Origin: Chitinophaga jiangningensis
GTDB lineage: Bacteria; Bacteroidota; Bacteroidia; Chitinophagales; Chitinophagaceae
Length of the DNA: 64,000 nt
Direction of reading: 5' to 3'
Assembly (NCBI RefSeq): GCF_900142605.1
Contig: NZ_FRBL01000002.1
Span: forward strand, 372,001-436,000
Of the stretch, positions 1 through 7,989 are shown in pieces. The notes under the pieces were generated by a model. That model was not told where the DNA came from. It worked only from the letters and a program-made list of their open reading frames with translations, and searched no databases. The position numbers were made by a program, and so were the translations under genes. How positions within the stretch are numbered: position 1 is the first letter of the stretch; every line of letters begins with the position of its first letter.

Positions 1-376
1 GTACTTTGCTGCGTGGTATCCAGCCGTAACTGACTGCTTTCCGTTTATCCCCTATGCGTGAACCTTTCTTCAGAATGGAAGGATCATATTTTACAATGCG
101 CAGGTAGCCGTTTTTCTCATCGCTGACGAAAAAAGGCTGCATAAAATTCAGCTTCTTGAATACCAGCGTACCACCTGGAGTAGTGGTGGTATAGTTACCT
201 TCACTGTCTGAAAATACGATCCATGCGGTACTTTCAGTTTTGCCGGAAGGGTCTTTGGTTTGCGGGGTAGGATACCTGAAATTCACAGGCATCTTTTCGA
301 TGCGCTTACCCGAATAAAACTGGGCCTGCGCCTGGAAACAAAACAATGTGGCTATTAACAATACGAGAACTCTCAT
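1..376 (-). CDS. tssR: TssR, T6SSiii membrane-complex protein (5' part only)
   Basis: Partial gene running off the left edge. The first 125 codons are visible, from an ATG at 374-376 on the minus strand. Translation starts MRVLVLLIATLFCFQAQAQ, a clear signal peptide ending in AQA. There is no convincing lipobox, so it should be a soluble periplasmic or outer-membrane-associated protein. The mature N-terminus is rich in beta-type sequence (ESTAWIVFSDSEGNY) and resembles the start of TssR, one of five proteins (TssNQOPR) of the Bacteroidota T6SS membrane complex. It lies 29 bp downstream of the PKD-domain gene tssP on the same strand, which supports the assignment. Most of the protein is outside the window, so domain content cannot be checked. 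Confidence 0.72.
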   Translation of the reverse strand, partial: MRVLVLLIATLFCFQAQAQFYSGKRIEKMPVNFRYPTPQTKDPSGKTESTAWIVFSDSEGNYTTTTPGGTLVFKKLNFMQPFFVSDEKNGYLRIVKYDPSILKKGSRIGDKRKAVSYGWIPRSKV

Positions 377-405
377 CTGCTTAAATAGAGATATGGATTT
401 AGAAA

Positions 406-1326
406 TTACTTTTCTGTTCTATGCTGCTGCACGTTCACCATGCCTACACATTTTTTTGGCGACAACGTAAGCCCTACTTCATCAATCACAATGTTTTTGC
501 TGAAAGTAAGTCCGATGCAATAGGAGTAGAAATCAGTTTTCTTACTCCCGGTTTCATCCGTTGCCTGCGCCGAAGTTTTTTCCCCGTTGCAGAGGTATTT
601 TTTAACAAGATAATAATAGTGCGTATTAAAGTTTTTACCGTTGGCAATCGCCTGCAGGTGCAGTTTAAAGTCATCCATCATGGCTGCACTGCCTGCGCCG
701 GGGTCAATCATTTCCAGGTCGTCAAACTCGGTAATATTGAGCGTGTAATACACAGGTGCAGGGCTTCTGTCGGTTTTAAGCACTACATTGTACCTGCCGG
801 GGCTTCGGAATGTATAAAATGCCGTTCTCCCTTTGGCATCCACCCGGCCGGTTTCGCCGAAGCTCCATTCAAAGATGTTCGCCTCTCCTTCTGCTTCCAA
901 TCGGAGTTGTTCTCCCACAGTCCCTGACGTAGGTCCGGTGATACGGATACTGTCTAGCACCAATACCGGCACCGTATCCTTTACCACCACGGCAAACTGC
1001 CTTTGCATCTTCCCATCCACGGTGAGCCTTACAAGATAGCTGCCGGATTGTTTAAACCGATAAAACCCGCTCTGCTTCGTTATCCTTTCACCATCCCCAA
1101 ACTCCCACAGCCATTCTTTTGCACCTGCAGTATTATCAGTATATACCAGGTTTTCATTCAGGTAGATTTCATCTTTCAGCAGGTGAGCGTTTATCTCGCG
1201 ATGGCTGAACAGGAGCTTCATCACCAGGAATACAACGGCCAGGACCAGTACTGCCAGGACGATATACAGGTAGATGCGGCTTCTATTATCTGTCTGAACG
1301 GCTTTCTGTTTCGTTGTTCCTTCCAC
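406..1326 (-). CDS. tssP: TssP-like T6SSiii membrane-complex protein with PKD domains
   Basis: 306 residues. A short basic cytoplasmic N-terminus is followed by one membrane segment (about residues 18-40) and a periplasmic part. Two PKD-type immunoglobulin-like repeats are visible: one around residues 50-118 with the signature WLWEFGDGE, and a second around 125-200 with FEWSFGETG. About 100 residues without recognised motifs follow, with two Cys near the end (YCIGL, KKCVGM). A single-pass inner-membrane protein reaching into the periplasm fits TssP of the Bacteroidota-specific T6SS complex. It is the third gene of a minus-strand unit tssO-tssO-tssP-tssR. The TssP name rests on architecture and position, because PKD domains also occur in unrelated proteins. 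Confidence 0.7.
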   Translation of the reverse strand: MEGTTKQKAVQTDNRSRIYLYIVLAVLVLAVVFLVMKLLFSHREINAHLLKDEIYLNENLVYTDNTAGAKEWLWEFGDGERITKQSGFYRFKQSGSYLVRLTVDGKMQRQFAVVVKDTVPVLVLDSIRITGPTSGTVGEQLRLEAEGEANIFEWSFGETGRVDAKGRTAFYTFRSPGRYNVVLKTDRSPAPVYYTLNITEFDDLEMIDPGAGSAAMMDDFKLHLQAIANGKNFNTHYYYLVKKYLCNGEKTSAQATDETGSKKTDFYSYCIGLTFSKNIVIDEVGLTLSPKKCVGMVNVQQHRTEK

Positions 1327-1820
1327 TAATTCCTGTTTTGATTGATAATAGCCTCCTGAAGTCCACGCTTAGACAGCTTGCAGCGGTCCAGGTCGCTGTT
1401 CAGTTTTTCGATATTATGATAATTACCCCGCAGTTCTTTTTTGTCATAGAACAAAACCTCCAGCAGTTGTGCTTCCTGCAGGAATACCTTATATCGTTTA
1501 TCATATGATCTACGCTGATAGGCAGCCTTGATGCTGGCAATGGCATTCAGGATGTCCGACTCCAGAAACAGTGCCTGCACGGAAGGATCAAAGTCCATTA
1601 TCTTTTTGTAGGTAGAATCTACCGCCGGGCGCATTTCTGCAGCCACCATTTCAAATTGTTGTTCTTCATTTATTTTCTGTGACAGTTTATCCTTCATCTC
1701 GCTGCTGCCAACATTGCTGCCGGAAAATATCAGCCATGCGAGCAGGGATATGGTAAAGAGACTTAGCACCAGCAGAAACACAAACTGTTCCTGTCGTGCT
1801 TTAATGCTTAAATGCGCCAT
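1326..1820 (-). CDS. tssO: TssO family T6SSiii inner-membrane protein (copy A)
   Basis: 164 residues with a single membrane segment at about 13-33, a periplasmic domain, and a C-terminal helical, probably coiled-coil tail containing LNSDLDRCK with Cys147. The layout matches TssO, a single-pass component of the Bacteroidota T6SS membrane complex. The stop codon overlaps the end base of tssP (1326) and the start lies 7 bp after the upstream tssO copy, so the genes are almost certainly co-transcribed and probably translationally coupled. It resembles the neighbour (copy B) in length, in topology and in a Cys in the terminal helix, but overall identity by eye is low. Tandem TssO-type genes may form a hetero-oligomer; that is inference. 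Confidence 0.72.
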   Translation of the reverse strand: MAHLSIKARQEQFVFLLVLSLFTISLLAWLIFSGSNVGSSEMKDKLSQKINEEQQFEMVAAEMRPAVDSTYKKIMDFDPSVQALFLESDILNAIASIKAAYQRRSYDKRYKVFLQEAQLLEVLFYDKKELRGNYHNIEKLNSDLDRCKLSKRGLQEAIINQNRN

Positions 1821-1827
1821 ATATGGT

Positions 1828-2343
1828 CTAGTATCCGTTTAATTTCTTCATCGCTTTTTTCGTGGAATGATCGCAGTCTTCGAGTTGTTCGCGAAGACTT
1901 TCCATCTGGAAGCGGGTTTGCGACAGTGAATCTTTCAAGCTGGCCAGGATCATTACATTTCGGGTCATTTTTCCGTAGAGCTCATAGCTTGGGACTACAT
2001 CTGACTGTTTGCGCTCATCCAGCAGGCCACGCACACGGTTATTATCCGACTGCACTGCATTAATAAGGAGCGCCTGGTTGCTGAGTTCCTGCGCATCTGC
2101 ATTGACATACTGCGTCAGGGACCTGAATTTAAGCAACACATTATCGAACCGGCTGGTGACCTCATCCCGGTAATAGGCTACCTGGTCGTAGGTACGTGAC
2201 TGTTCTGACAGCAACTGTAACTCATGCCTGCCAGTGAAAAAAAAGCACGCCACACCTATTAACACAAACAGGATCAGCACAACAAAATGAATAATAAAAT
2301 TGAAATAAGACCTATTCAATTCATGTAAATTGATCGGCTTCAT
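1828..2343 (-). CDS. tssO: TssO family T6SSiii inner-membrane protein (copy B)
   Basis: 171 residues. The N-terminus is a short polar stretch, then one hydrophobic helix at about 14-37 (FNFIIHFVVLILFVLIG), followed by a mainly helical periplasmic part. The C-terminal helix carries MESLREQLEDCD with Cys157, echoing the Cys147 motif of the adjacent copy. It is the first gene of the minus-strand unit tssO-tssO-tssP-tssR and faces tssE across a 232-bp divergent spacer. No lipobox is present, so it is not the lipoprotein TssQ. The name TssO rests on size, topology and locus. One of the two copies could be a specialised paralogue rather than a true TssO. Confidence 0.65.
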   Translation of the reverse strand: MKPINLHELNRSYFNFIIHFVVLILFVLIGVACFFFTGRHELQLLSEQSRTYDQVAYYRDEVTSRFDNVLLKFRSLTQYVNADAQELSNQALLINAVQSDNNRVRGLLDERKQSDVVPSYELYGKMTRNVMILASLKDSLSQTRFQMESLREQLEDCDHSTKKAMKKLNGY

Positions 2344-2575
2344 ATGATTATTATGGTTGCTGTTTAAAGCTCGGTTCTATAATATGGTTTATAAAAAATA
2401 TTGGCTAACGGGGTAACTTGTCAAGTTCGTTGTGATCATGTATGTTCGGGCTAATAAACGATCTTCTTAAATTCATGCTTACATAATCACAGTTCTAATA
2501 TACTTACAAATATTATACTGAAAAATGTTTTTCCCGGATTTTTTTTTAGTTTTGAAAATGTTAACATGTTAACCG
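2344..2575. promoter_or_regulatory. Divergent tssO/tssE control region
   Basis: AT-rich spacer between two head-to-head T6SS units. On the plus strand a Bacteroidota-type -7 element TAGTTTTG lies at 2547-2554, which would place the tssE transcript start near 2560. No good -33 TTG is visible at the usual distance. The perfect 14-bp palindrome GTTAACATGTTAAC lies at 2560-2573, directly between that predicted start and the tssE ATG at 2576, where a bound repressor would block transcription or translation. No consensus promoter was recognised for the minus-strand tssO unit. Confidence 0.45.
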
Positions 2576-3013
2576 ATGGCCATATCCTTTTATAAAAAAC
2601 CGTTTGATTTTTCCCGTGTTTTCTCCAACGCCCCATTGGAAAGCTGCGACCATGGAGCGTCCATTGCCCAGCACATTGAACTCATCATCTTCACCCGCTT
2701 TGGAGAACACCGGTTCAATCCTGATTTTGGCTGCGAGGTATGGGAGCTTGATTTTCAGTTAATCGTGAATCAGTCCATGTGGGAAGACCGGATGTGTCAA
2801 TCACTTAAGCAGGCCGTAACCAGCCAGGAGCAAAGACTCTACGGCATTGAATGCGAAATCAGTGTCACCGATGTTGAAAAAGTATTTCCGCTTCGCAGGA
2901 TCACTGAAATAAAAAAACGGGTGGATATTATCATAAAAGGTAAACTGGCCGCCACCGGCGAAAACTATGTTTTTAACACCGCCTTATTTCTCAGTCCATT
3001 ATCTTCTGAATAA
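2576..3013 (+). CDS. tssE: TssE-like gpW/gp25 baseplate protein
   Basis: 145 residues, the usual size for the gp25-like wedge protein of contractile injection systems. The conserved segment SIAQHIELIIFTRFGEHRF followed by NPDFGCEVWELDF (about residues 29-60) is the gpW/gp25 signature; the conserved Glu and Arg there contribute to sheath docking in the family. The protein sits in the T6SS baseplate and starts sheath assembly. The gene ends 3 bp before tssF on the same strand, so E and F form a two-gene unit. The start ATG at 2576 lies just after a 14-bp palindrome. No truncation or missing segment is apparent. Confidence 0.88.
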   Translation: MAISFYKKPFDFSRVFSNAPLESCDHGASIAQHIELIIFTRFGEHRFNPDFGCEVWELDFQLIVNQSMWEDRMCQSLKQAVTSQEQRLYGIECEISVTDVEKVFPLRRITEIKKRVDIIIKGKLAATGENYVFNTALFLSPLSSE

Positions 3014-3016
3014 ACT

Positions 3017-4828
3017 ATGCAGTTTCCATCTCAATATACCTCAAAAGATAATATCCGTGCGCGCCTGATGCAAACGGCGGCAGACTTCTGGGGCATCAGG
3101 TCCACCGCGGATCTGGACCCGCTGGTACGACTCCTTATAGAAGCTTTGTCAGGCGAGCTCTACAACCTCTCCAATGATCTCAGGAATACCGAAAGCCGGT
3201 TACTCAATAAATTGGCAGCACTCCTAACGCCTGATTTATTAACTGCTGCATTGCCGGCTCATGCACTGATGCAGGCCATGCCCCTGGAATCCAGTGAACT
3301 ACTTGCCGAGGATCGGCACTTCGTTTATCATCCTAAAAATGAAAGCAGCACCCGGGAGGTATTTTTTTCTCCCGCCACACCTGTACGCATATACGATGCG
3401 CAGGTAGCATTTATGGCAGCAGGCCCCAACCTATACACCAATGATCCCCAACGGGGTAAGATATTGATCGGATCCGGTAAATATCTCCCTACACAATGTT
3501 TATACCTTGGACTGCGTATCAACAACCAACTGGATACGTTAGAACACCTGACCTTTTATTTAAACTGGCCTCACTTTTCCTTTAACAATGAATGGTACCG
3601 GCTGCTATCGCTTTGCACGGCTGCTATAAACGGACAAGCCATACCCCTGCACCCTGGTTTCCCTACAACTGCCGGCGCGCAAACCGATAATATTTTGGAA
3701 CAGACGCTGGCATTTGATGTAATGCCCGTTATCACCCGCGACGTACTTAATTATTATACGCCGCATTTTCTCCATTGCAATCTGCAACCACCCCTATACG
3801 AAAAGCGAACATACCCTGAGGCTTTTGCAGTGGCCTTTGATGAACGTACCCTCCACCATTTGCAGGAAAAACTGCTCTGGCTCGAAATCCATTTTCCGCC
3901 GGCAATTCAGCTGCATAACCTGGAGGTATATACGAATGCAGTGCCCGTTATGAACAGGCGCCTGCACACCATCACGCACCGGTTTAAAGGCATCGGCAAT
4001 ATTATCCCGGTGAAGCCCGGACAGCAGGAAGCATTTTTAAATGTGCACCAGTTAACGGATAGTCACGGAAAACAATATTTCCCCGTGTCTTATAATAATG
4101 GAGAAATAAATATGCAAGATGCCTATTCCGTGCGACTTGGAGGGGCAGAACGGTTTGATAGTCGCAACGCACGGGAAATGATCAACTACCTGTTTGAGCT
4201 CCTGCGTGATGAAAGTGCGGCTTTTTCCGCCTATGGTTACGATTTCCTGACAGATGTACTGAAAAGCTTGCAGCAGAACCTGGAACTGGTAGAACAGAAA
4301 GCACGCAAATCACTGCACACCATGACGGAGGCAACCCGTTATGTGATTGTAAAGCCTTCCTCCGCCACAGAAACCATGCATCTCAGCTATTGGACTACCC
4401 AACATGAAATTGCACAACAATTACGTAGCGGGACTTTACTGACTCAATTTGAAGGGTCCGGCACCAAAGCGGATTCACTCTTATTACTCACCAAACCCAC
4501 CGGCGGCAGGCATGCTGCCGACCGCAGTAACCTGCTGCAGGCCTATAAATATGGGCTGATGACGCGTGATCGCATTGTAACGGAAGATGATATACGCAAT
4601 TTCTGCCGGCATGAACTGGGTGGAACTATTGCTGATATACAGGTACAACGCGGGGTTATGGTATCACCACACCCAAAAGAAGGATTGAAAAAAACCACTG
4701 ACATCCTGATCAGGCCGGCGCAGCCCATTGATAAAGAAGAATGGGAGTTCACCCAACAGGCCCTACTTCGCAAGCTGGTAGCCCGCAGCGGCCTGCTGGT
4801 AACTTATCGTATCCTGCTAGTCCAGTAA
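3017..4828 (+). CDS. tssF: TssF, T6SS baseplate subunit
   Basis: 603 residues, full length for TssF. The N-terminus contains ADLDPLVRLLIEALSGELYNL at about 33-53 (read in two parts: ADLDPLVRLL and IEALSGELYNL), the wedge-protein signature shared with phage gp6-like baseplate proteins. The C-terminus has the ENDIRNFCRHEL-like segment EDDIRNFCRHELGG, also typical. TssF pairs with TssG to build the baseplate wedge that joins TssE, TssK and the spike. It begins 3 bp after tssE. Its last 12 bases overlap the convergent tssK stop (4817-4828), so the two oppositely directed transcripts necessarily share their ends and no terminator separates them. Confidence 0.9.
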   Translation: MQFPSQYTSKDNIRARLMQTAADFWGIRSTADLDPLVRLLIEALSGELYNLSNDLRNTESRLLNKLAALLTPDLLTAALPAHALMQAMPLESSELLAEDRHFVYHPKNESSTREVFFSPATPVRIYDAQVAFMAAGPNLYTNDPQRGKILIGSGKYLPTQCLYLGLRINNQLDTLEHLTFYLNWPHFSFNNEWYRLLSLCTAAINGQAIPLHPGFPTTAGAQTDNILEQTLAFDVMPVITRDVLNYYTPHFLHCNLQPPLYEKRTYPEAFAVAFDERTLHHLQEKLLWLEIHFPPAIQLHNLEVYTNAVPVMNRRLHTITHRFKGIGNIIPVKPGQQEAFLNVHQLTDSHGKQYFPVSYNNGEINMQDAYSVRLGGAERFDSRNAREMINYLFELLRDESAAFSAYGYDFLTDVLKSLQQNLELVEQKARKSLHTMTEATRYVIVKPSSATETMHLSYWTTQHEIAQQLRSGTLLTQFEGSGTKADSLLLLTKPTGGRHAADRSNLLQAYKYGLMTRDRIVTEDDIRNFCRHELGGTIADIQVQRGVMVSPHPKEGLKKTTDILIRPAQPIDKEEWEFTQQALLRKLVARSGLLVTYRILLVQ

Positions 4829-5974
4829 ACTCCAGGTGTTCCTGGCTTTCGTTTGCTCGATGGTACGCTGCTCCGCTACCACGATATTCTCGCGGCGCTG
4901 ACCCACAAATTCAAGGCTGCTCAGCTTATTCCACAACGCTGACAAAACGTGCATACAATCATGCAGCTGTTGCATTGATTGTTGGATATGATAGTGGTCA
5001 TAAGCGATGTCGATCGTACGGGTAAGCAGGTCTTCAAAATTGCCTGGGGTTACATCTCTCCACTCATAAAAATATTTCAGCATTTCCTCTTTTGCACGGG
5101 TGCCGGGATAATGCAGGGTAGTATAAAATATATGTGCCAGGTTGGAGAAAATGCTCACCATAACAACGGGTGGCTGCTGATGCACCATATTGCGATAGGA
5201 GAAAAAAACCTGTGCAATGTAGTCCAGCATTCTTTCACAGAGCAGTTTAATATTTTTCGCCAGGTCAGTACTCCGCTCATTCGTAGTAACCTTTTCGATT
5301 ATACGAAAACTGCTCATTTGTATCTCATTCAGCAAGCTGCTGAATTGCTCATAATAGCGGATCAGCGAAGGGTGACTTACAATGGCAGTGCAGGGCGGAA
5401 TAAACTGTTCATTGACAGTGGTGCGTCCGTTTTTGCGTATCAGCTGACCTATCACCAGGTGATTCAAACTCATTTCAGCGGCCGATACCTGTTCGGCTGG
5501 CAATACCACCAGATCAATACCGTTCAGCACATGCGGATGGCGCGGTGGCGTTTCTTCCGGGTCAGGTGTACCGGCTGGCACGCGTTCATAAGGATTTACG
5601 CTGAGGACTACACTGTAATATTTTATCTCTCCCTCTTCCTGTGGTGCTTCTTCGGCAAAGGAGTAAGAGCGAACCACTTGTTCCTCATATGCATCCGGCT
5701 GAATGTGGATGCGCACTCCTCCTGCAGTGATGGCATTACAATGTCTTAGCCGCAGTTCCACCTGCCTTGTTACCCGCTCGTTTAATTCAAAATCGCAGCT
5801 GAGGCGCTGCCCGCGGAACGGTGGCAGCAGGCCAAAATCGTAGCTATGAAGAAACAGCGAGGCAGTATCGCGGATGGCATCCGTAAAGTGGTTTTCCGTT
5901 TCCATAAAATGGCGGCGGGAAATTTTCATCCCGTCTACCCAGTTCACAGCAGCATGTTTGCGTGGAAATAGCAT
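4817..5974 (-). CDS. tssK: TssK, T6SS baseplate subunit
   Basis: 385 residues. The N-terminus MLFPRKHAAVNWVDGMKISRRHF is the recognisable TssK opening: the family starts with a short segment in which the protein meets the wedge through a conserved W.DGM...HF motif. The middle forms a shell domain and the C-terminal third is helical. In Proteobacteria TssK links the baseplate to TssL and TssM. Bacteroidota lack these, and TssN is reported to take over the contact. Consistent with that, tssN lies 17 bp upstream on the same strand, so the two partners are co-transcribed. The 3' end overlaps tssF convergently by 12 bp. Confidence 0.88.
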   Translation of the reverse strand: MLFPRKHAAVNWVDGMKISRRHFMETENHFTDAIRDTASLFLHSYDFGLLPPFRGQRLSCDFELNERVTRQVELRLRHCNAITAGGVRIHIQPDAYEEQVVRSYSFAEEAPQEEGEIKYYSVVLSVNPYERVPAGTPDPEETPPRHPHVLNGIDLVVLPAEQVSAAEMSLNHLVIGQLIRKNGRTTVNEQFIPPCTAIVSHPSLIRYYEQFSSLLNEIQMSSFRIIEKVTTNERSTDLAKNIKLLCERMLDYIAQVFFSYRNMVHQQPPVVMVSIFSNLAHIFYTTLHYPGTRAKEEMLKYFYEWRDVTPGNFEDLLTRTIDIAYDHYHIQQSMQQLHDCMHVLSALWNKLSSLEFVGQRRENIVVAEQRTIEQTKARNTWSLLD

Positions 5975-5991
5975 AAGTAATTTTTAATAGA

Positions 5992-6879
5992 TCATAAGAT
6001 AACAACCCGGTCCTCCCCTCCTGCTTCCTGCTGCAATCGGGTTACTCTACGTGCAAAGATGGTATGCTTTTCATTTACCTGGTTTTGTGTAATGGTAATA
6101 GCAGGATCGATGAATTGCTTACGGGAGAAAAAATTGGGTTTCAGGTAGAATATCCAGCCGTAGGCCTCTTCGCCGGCAGCGTATTGAATACCGTTACGCG
6201 GAAATTTAATATTATAATCATCTATAAATTTCTGAAACCAAGCTCCAAAGCTCATTTCAGGCGGAGCCTTTACTTTTACCTTCAGCGGCGAAGGATCGTT
6301 GACAGCTTTAAAGAGTTCAACTTCCAATACTTTCAGTTTGTCGATATCCACATCAAACATATCCAGCGGCTGTGTGCTTCGTGGGTAATACCATACAGTA
6401 TATATTTCGGAGGGGATACTGATCATGGCCATATACGTCCACCAAAACAGGAGTGGCGCCATAAACATAAGCACGGAGGTAGCCGCGTACCAGCCATATT
6501 CCAGGTCGTTCAACCAGTTAAACACCAGCATATATAAATAGATACCGAGCAATATGGTGATGACTCCCAACAACACCGTCATTCCCTTCTTGTGCTCCAA
6601 CGCTTCCGGATAGTGCCTGGATAGCAGGTAGACACCGAAGATACCCAGCAGCACATAACTCAGCTGCGACAACAGGTACCCCCATGGCATAAAGTACATA
6701 CCCAGCAATCCGAACAGACCGGGAATTGCCAGCACCATACTGGTTAACAATAAGGTAACAATGAGCCTGCGACTGCTCATCAGGCGGTTCTTTTTATTCA
6801 GGATAAGCATTACAGCCCCCATAATGGTGGCAACCAGCGGAAAAAGAATGTAGCTTACAAAAACAGATTTTACATCCAT
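5992..6879 (-). CDS. tssN: TssN, polytopic T6SSiii membrane-complex protein
   Basis: 295 residues. The first half is very hydrophobic, with five or six membrane helices (roughly residues 7-27, 38-60, 66-88, 99-121 and 130-153). The second half (about 155-295) is soluble and ends in basic, polar sequence, presumably in the cytoplasm. This matches TssN, the Bacteroidota-specific anchor that ties the membrane complex to the conserved baseplate. The co-transcribed downstream gene is tssK, a baseplate protein. The start ATG at 6877-6879 opens a divergent spacer shared with tssG. No TssJ, TssL or TssM homologue is visible in the window, as expected for this subtype. Confidence 0.85.
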   Translation of the reverse strand: MDVKSVFVSYILFPLVATIMGAVMLILNKKNRLMSSRRLIVTLLLTSMVLAIPGLFGLLGMYFMPWGYLLSQLSYVLLGIFGVYLLSRHYPEALEHKKGMTVLLGVITILLGIYLYMLVFNWLNDLEYGWYAATSVLMFMAPLLFWWTYMAMISIPSEIYTVWYYPRSTQPLDMFDVDIDKLKVLEVELFKAVNDPSPLKVKVKAPPEMSFGAWFQKFIDDYNIKFPRNGIQYAAGEEAYGWIFYLKPNFFSRKQFIDPAITITQNQVNEKHTIFARRVTRLQQEAGGEDRVVIL

Positions 6880-7003
6880 AGTTATTGATATGGTCCGGAG
6901 CGGTTAATCTAAAAAAAATTAGACAGGCAAGGGTTCAATTTTTAGGGTTTTGCCTGATTTTATATTAATTTAAAGAGTACAAATTTAAGCGATTAATTGA
7001 TTT
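6880..7003. promoter_or_regulatory. Divergent tssN/tssG control region with inverted repeats
   Basis: 124-bp AT-rich spacer between two head-to-head T6SS units. Two inverted repeats are visible: TCTAA/TTAGA arms at 6908-6912 and 6919-6923, and seven-base arms CAGGCAA (6924-6930) and TTGCCTG (6950-6956) separated by 19 bases. Such arms could bind a regulator controlling both directions or form a hairpin in either leader. No full TAnnTTTG element was found on either strand, so promoter positions are not assigned. Confidence 0.35.
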
Positions 7004-7912
7004 ATGGAAGATACCCCATTTTTTAAAATAAACAATTTTCATACCGATTACAAGGCTGCTGTTTTGGCCGCGGAGTTGGTGGAAGCGGGCATTGACCTGA
7101 ACCAAATTTTCATCTGGCCGGCGGGTGCCGGCAGGCGCAATTTTGCCAGGGATATACGCAGCGTGGAGTGGTATGCACCTGATGGTGGTTATAAAGATTA
7201 TCTGTGTATTAAAACTAACCGGGAAGGCCTGTACGATATGCTGCCGGAAGGCCTGTTTCATACGGCTGTTCCTTATTCCACTACCCGTTCTACAGAGGAG
7301 TTGATTGACCAGATTAAATTGCATAAAGAACAGGAAAAGGAAGCCAGGAAATTTTTCATGCCGCTGGAAGCAGAGATGAATCATTTCAGGGTGCTGATTG
7401 AGTTGTATGAAAACAAAATAGATAAGAAGAATTTTTATAATGATCTGATAGATATCTTTCGTCCGGGATGGGAAATATTTGAATTACTGGATCAGCAACA
7501 GGCCAACCTATTTTTGCACCTCATCCCCATGTTACATGATACCAAAGGGGACCTGGAAAAGCTGCAACAAGTGCTACATCTGATGCTACAGATGCCCGCA
7601 GCCGTCTATCCCGTGAATGGACGATCACGTGTAGCCGTCACCGATTGCCTGCTGGGAAATGCCAGGCTTGGGGTGGATATGATTGCCGGCGATAGTTTTT
7701 TAGAAGGAGAGGAAGAAATTATGATTCGCGTAGGACCGGTACCGGTAGTACAGGCCTTGCAACTCATGCCGGGCGAGCGGCTGGAAAAAATAGTCCGCTG
7801 GCTGGTGAGTTATTTCATACCGGCAGACGTGGAGGTACAGTTGGAAACGGAGCTGGCAGAACGAAAGATACAATTCGAGGAAAGTGTACTGGGGTATACG
7901 GCGTATTTGTGA
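7004..7912 (+). CDS. tssG: TssG-like T6SS baseplate subunit
   Basis: 302 residues, the size usual for TssG in T6SSiii loci. No catalytic motif is present. Visible features are acidic and hydrophobic wedge-like sequence and a central helical part with EKEARKFFMPLEAEM (about residues 107-121), then ELYENK. The C-terminal half has beta-type sequence and EEIMIRVGPVPVVQ. TssG is the gp53/gp6-like partner of TssF in the baseplate wedge. The gene closes the visible T6SS block and follows the divergent tssN. The family is highly variable, so the call relies on position and on the absence of another TssG candidate; an accessory T6SSiii protein is the alternative. Confidence 0.68.
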   Translation: MEDTPFFKINNFHTDYKAAVLAAELVEAGIDLNQIFIWPAGAGRRNFARDIRSVEWYAPDGGYKDYLCIKTNREGLYDMLPEGLFHTAVPYSTTRSTEELIDQIKLHKEQEKEARKFFMPLEAEMNHFRVLIELYENKIDKKNFYNDLIDIFRPGWEIFELLDQQQANLFLHLIPMLHDTKGDLEKLQQVLHLMLQMPAAVYPVNGRSRVAVTDCLLGNARLGVDMIAGDSFLEGEEEIMIRVGPVPVVQALQLMPGERLEKIVRWLVSYFIPADVEVQLETELAERKIQFEESVLGYTAYL

Positions 7913-7971
7913 TAATCCTTCAATATGCTTGTCTTGTTATTTTAATGTGGTGACAAATTTAGGAAGATGAC

Positions 7972-7979
7972 TATCTTTG
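7972..7979 (+). promoter_or_regulatory. Predicted -7 promoter element for the PP2C-like gene
   Basis: TATCTTTG fits the Bacteroidota -7 consensus TAnnTTTG. It lies 10 bp before the ATG at 7990, implying a transcript start near 7984 and a leader of only about six bases. No TTG was found at the proper -33 distance. Confidence 0.45.
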
Positions 7980-7989
7980 GTTTACCTAC

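Noticed and set aside
4979..5749. 256-codon plus-strand frame opposite tssK
   Set aside because: It is fully inside tssK on the other strand, and the tssK frame has clear family motifs.
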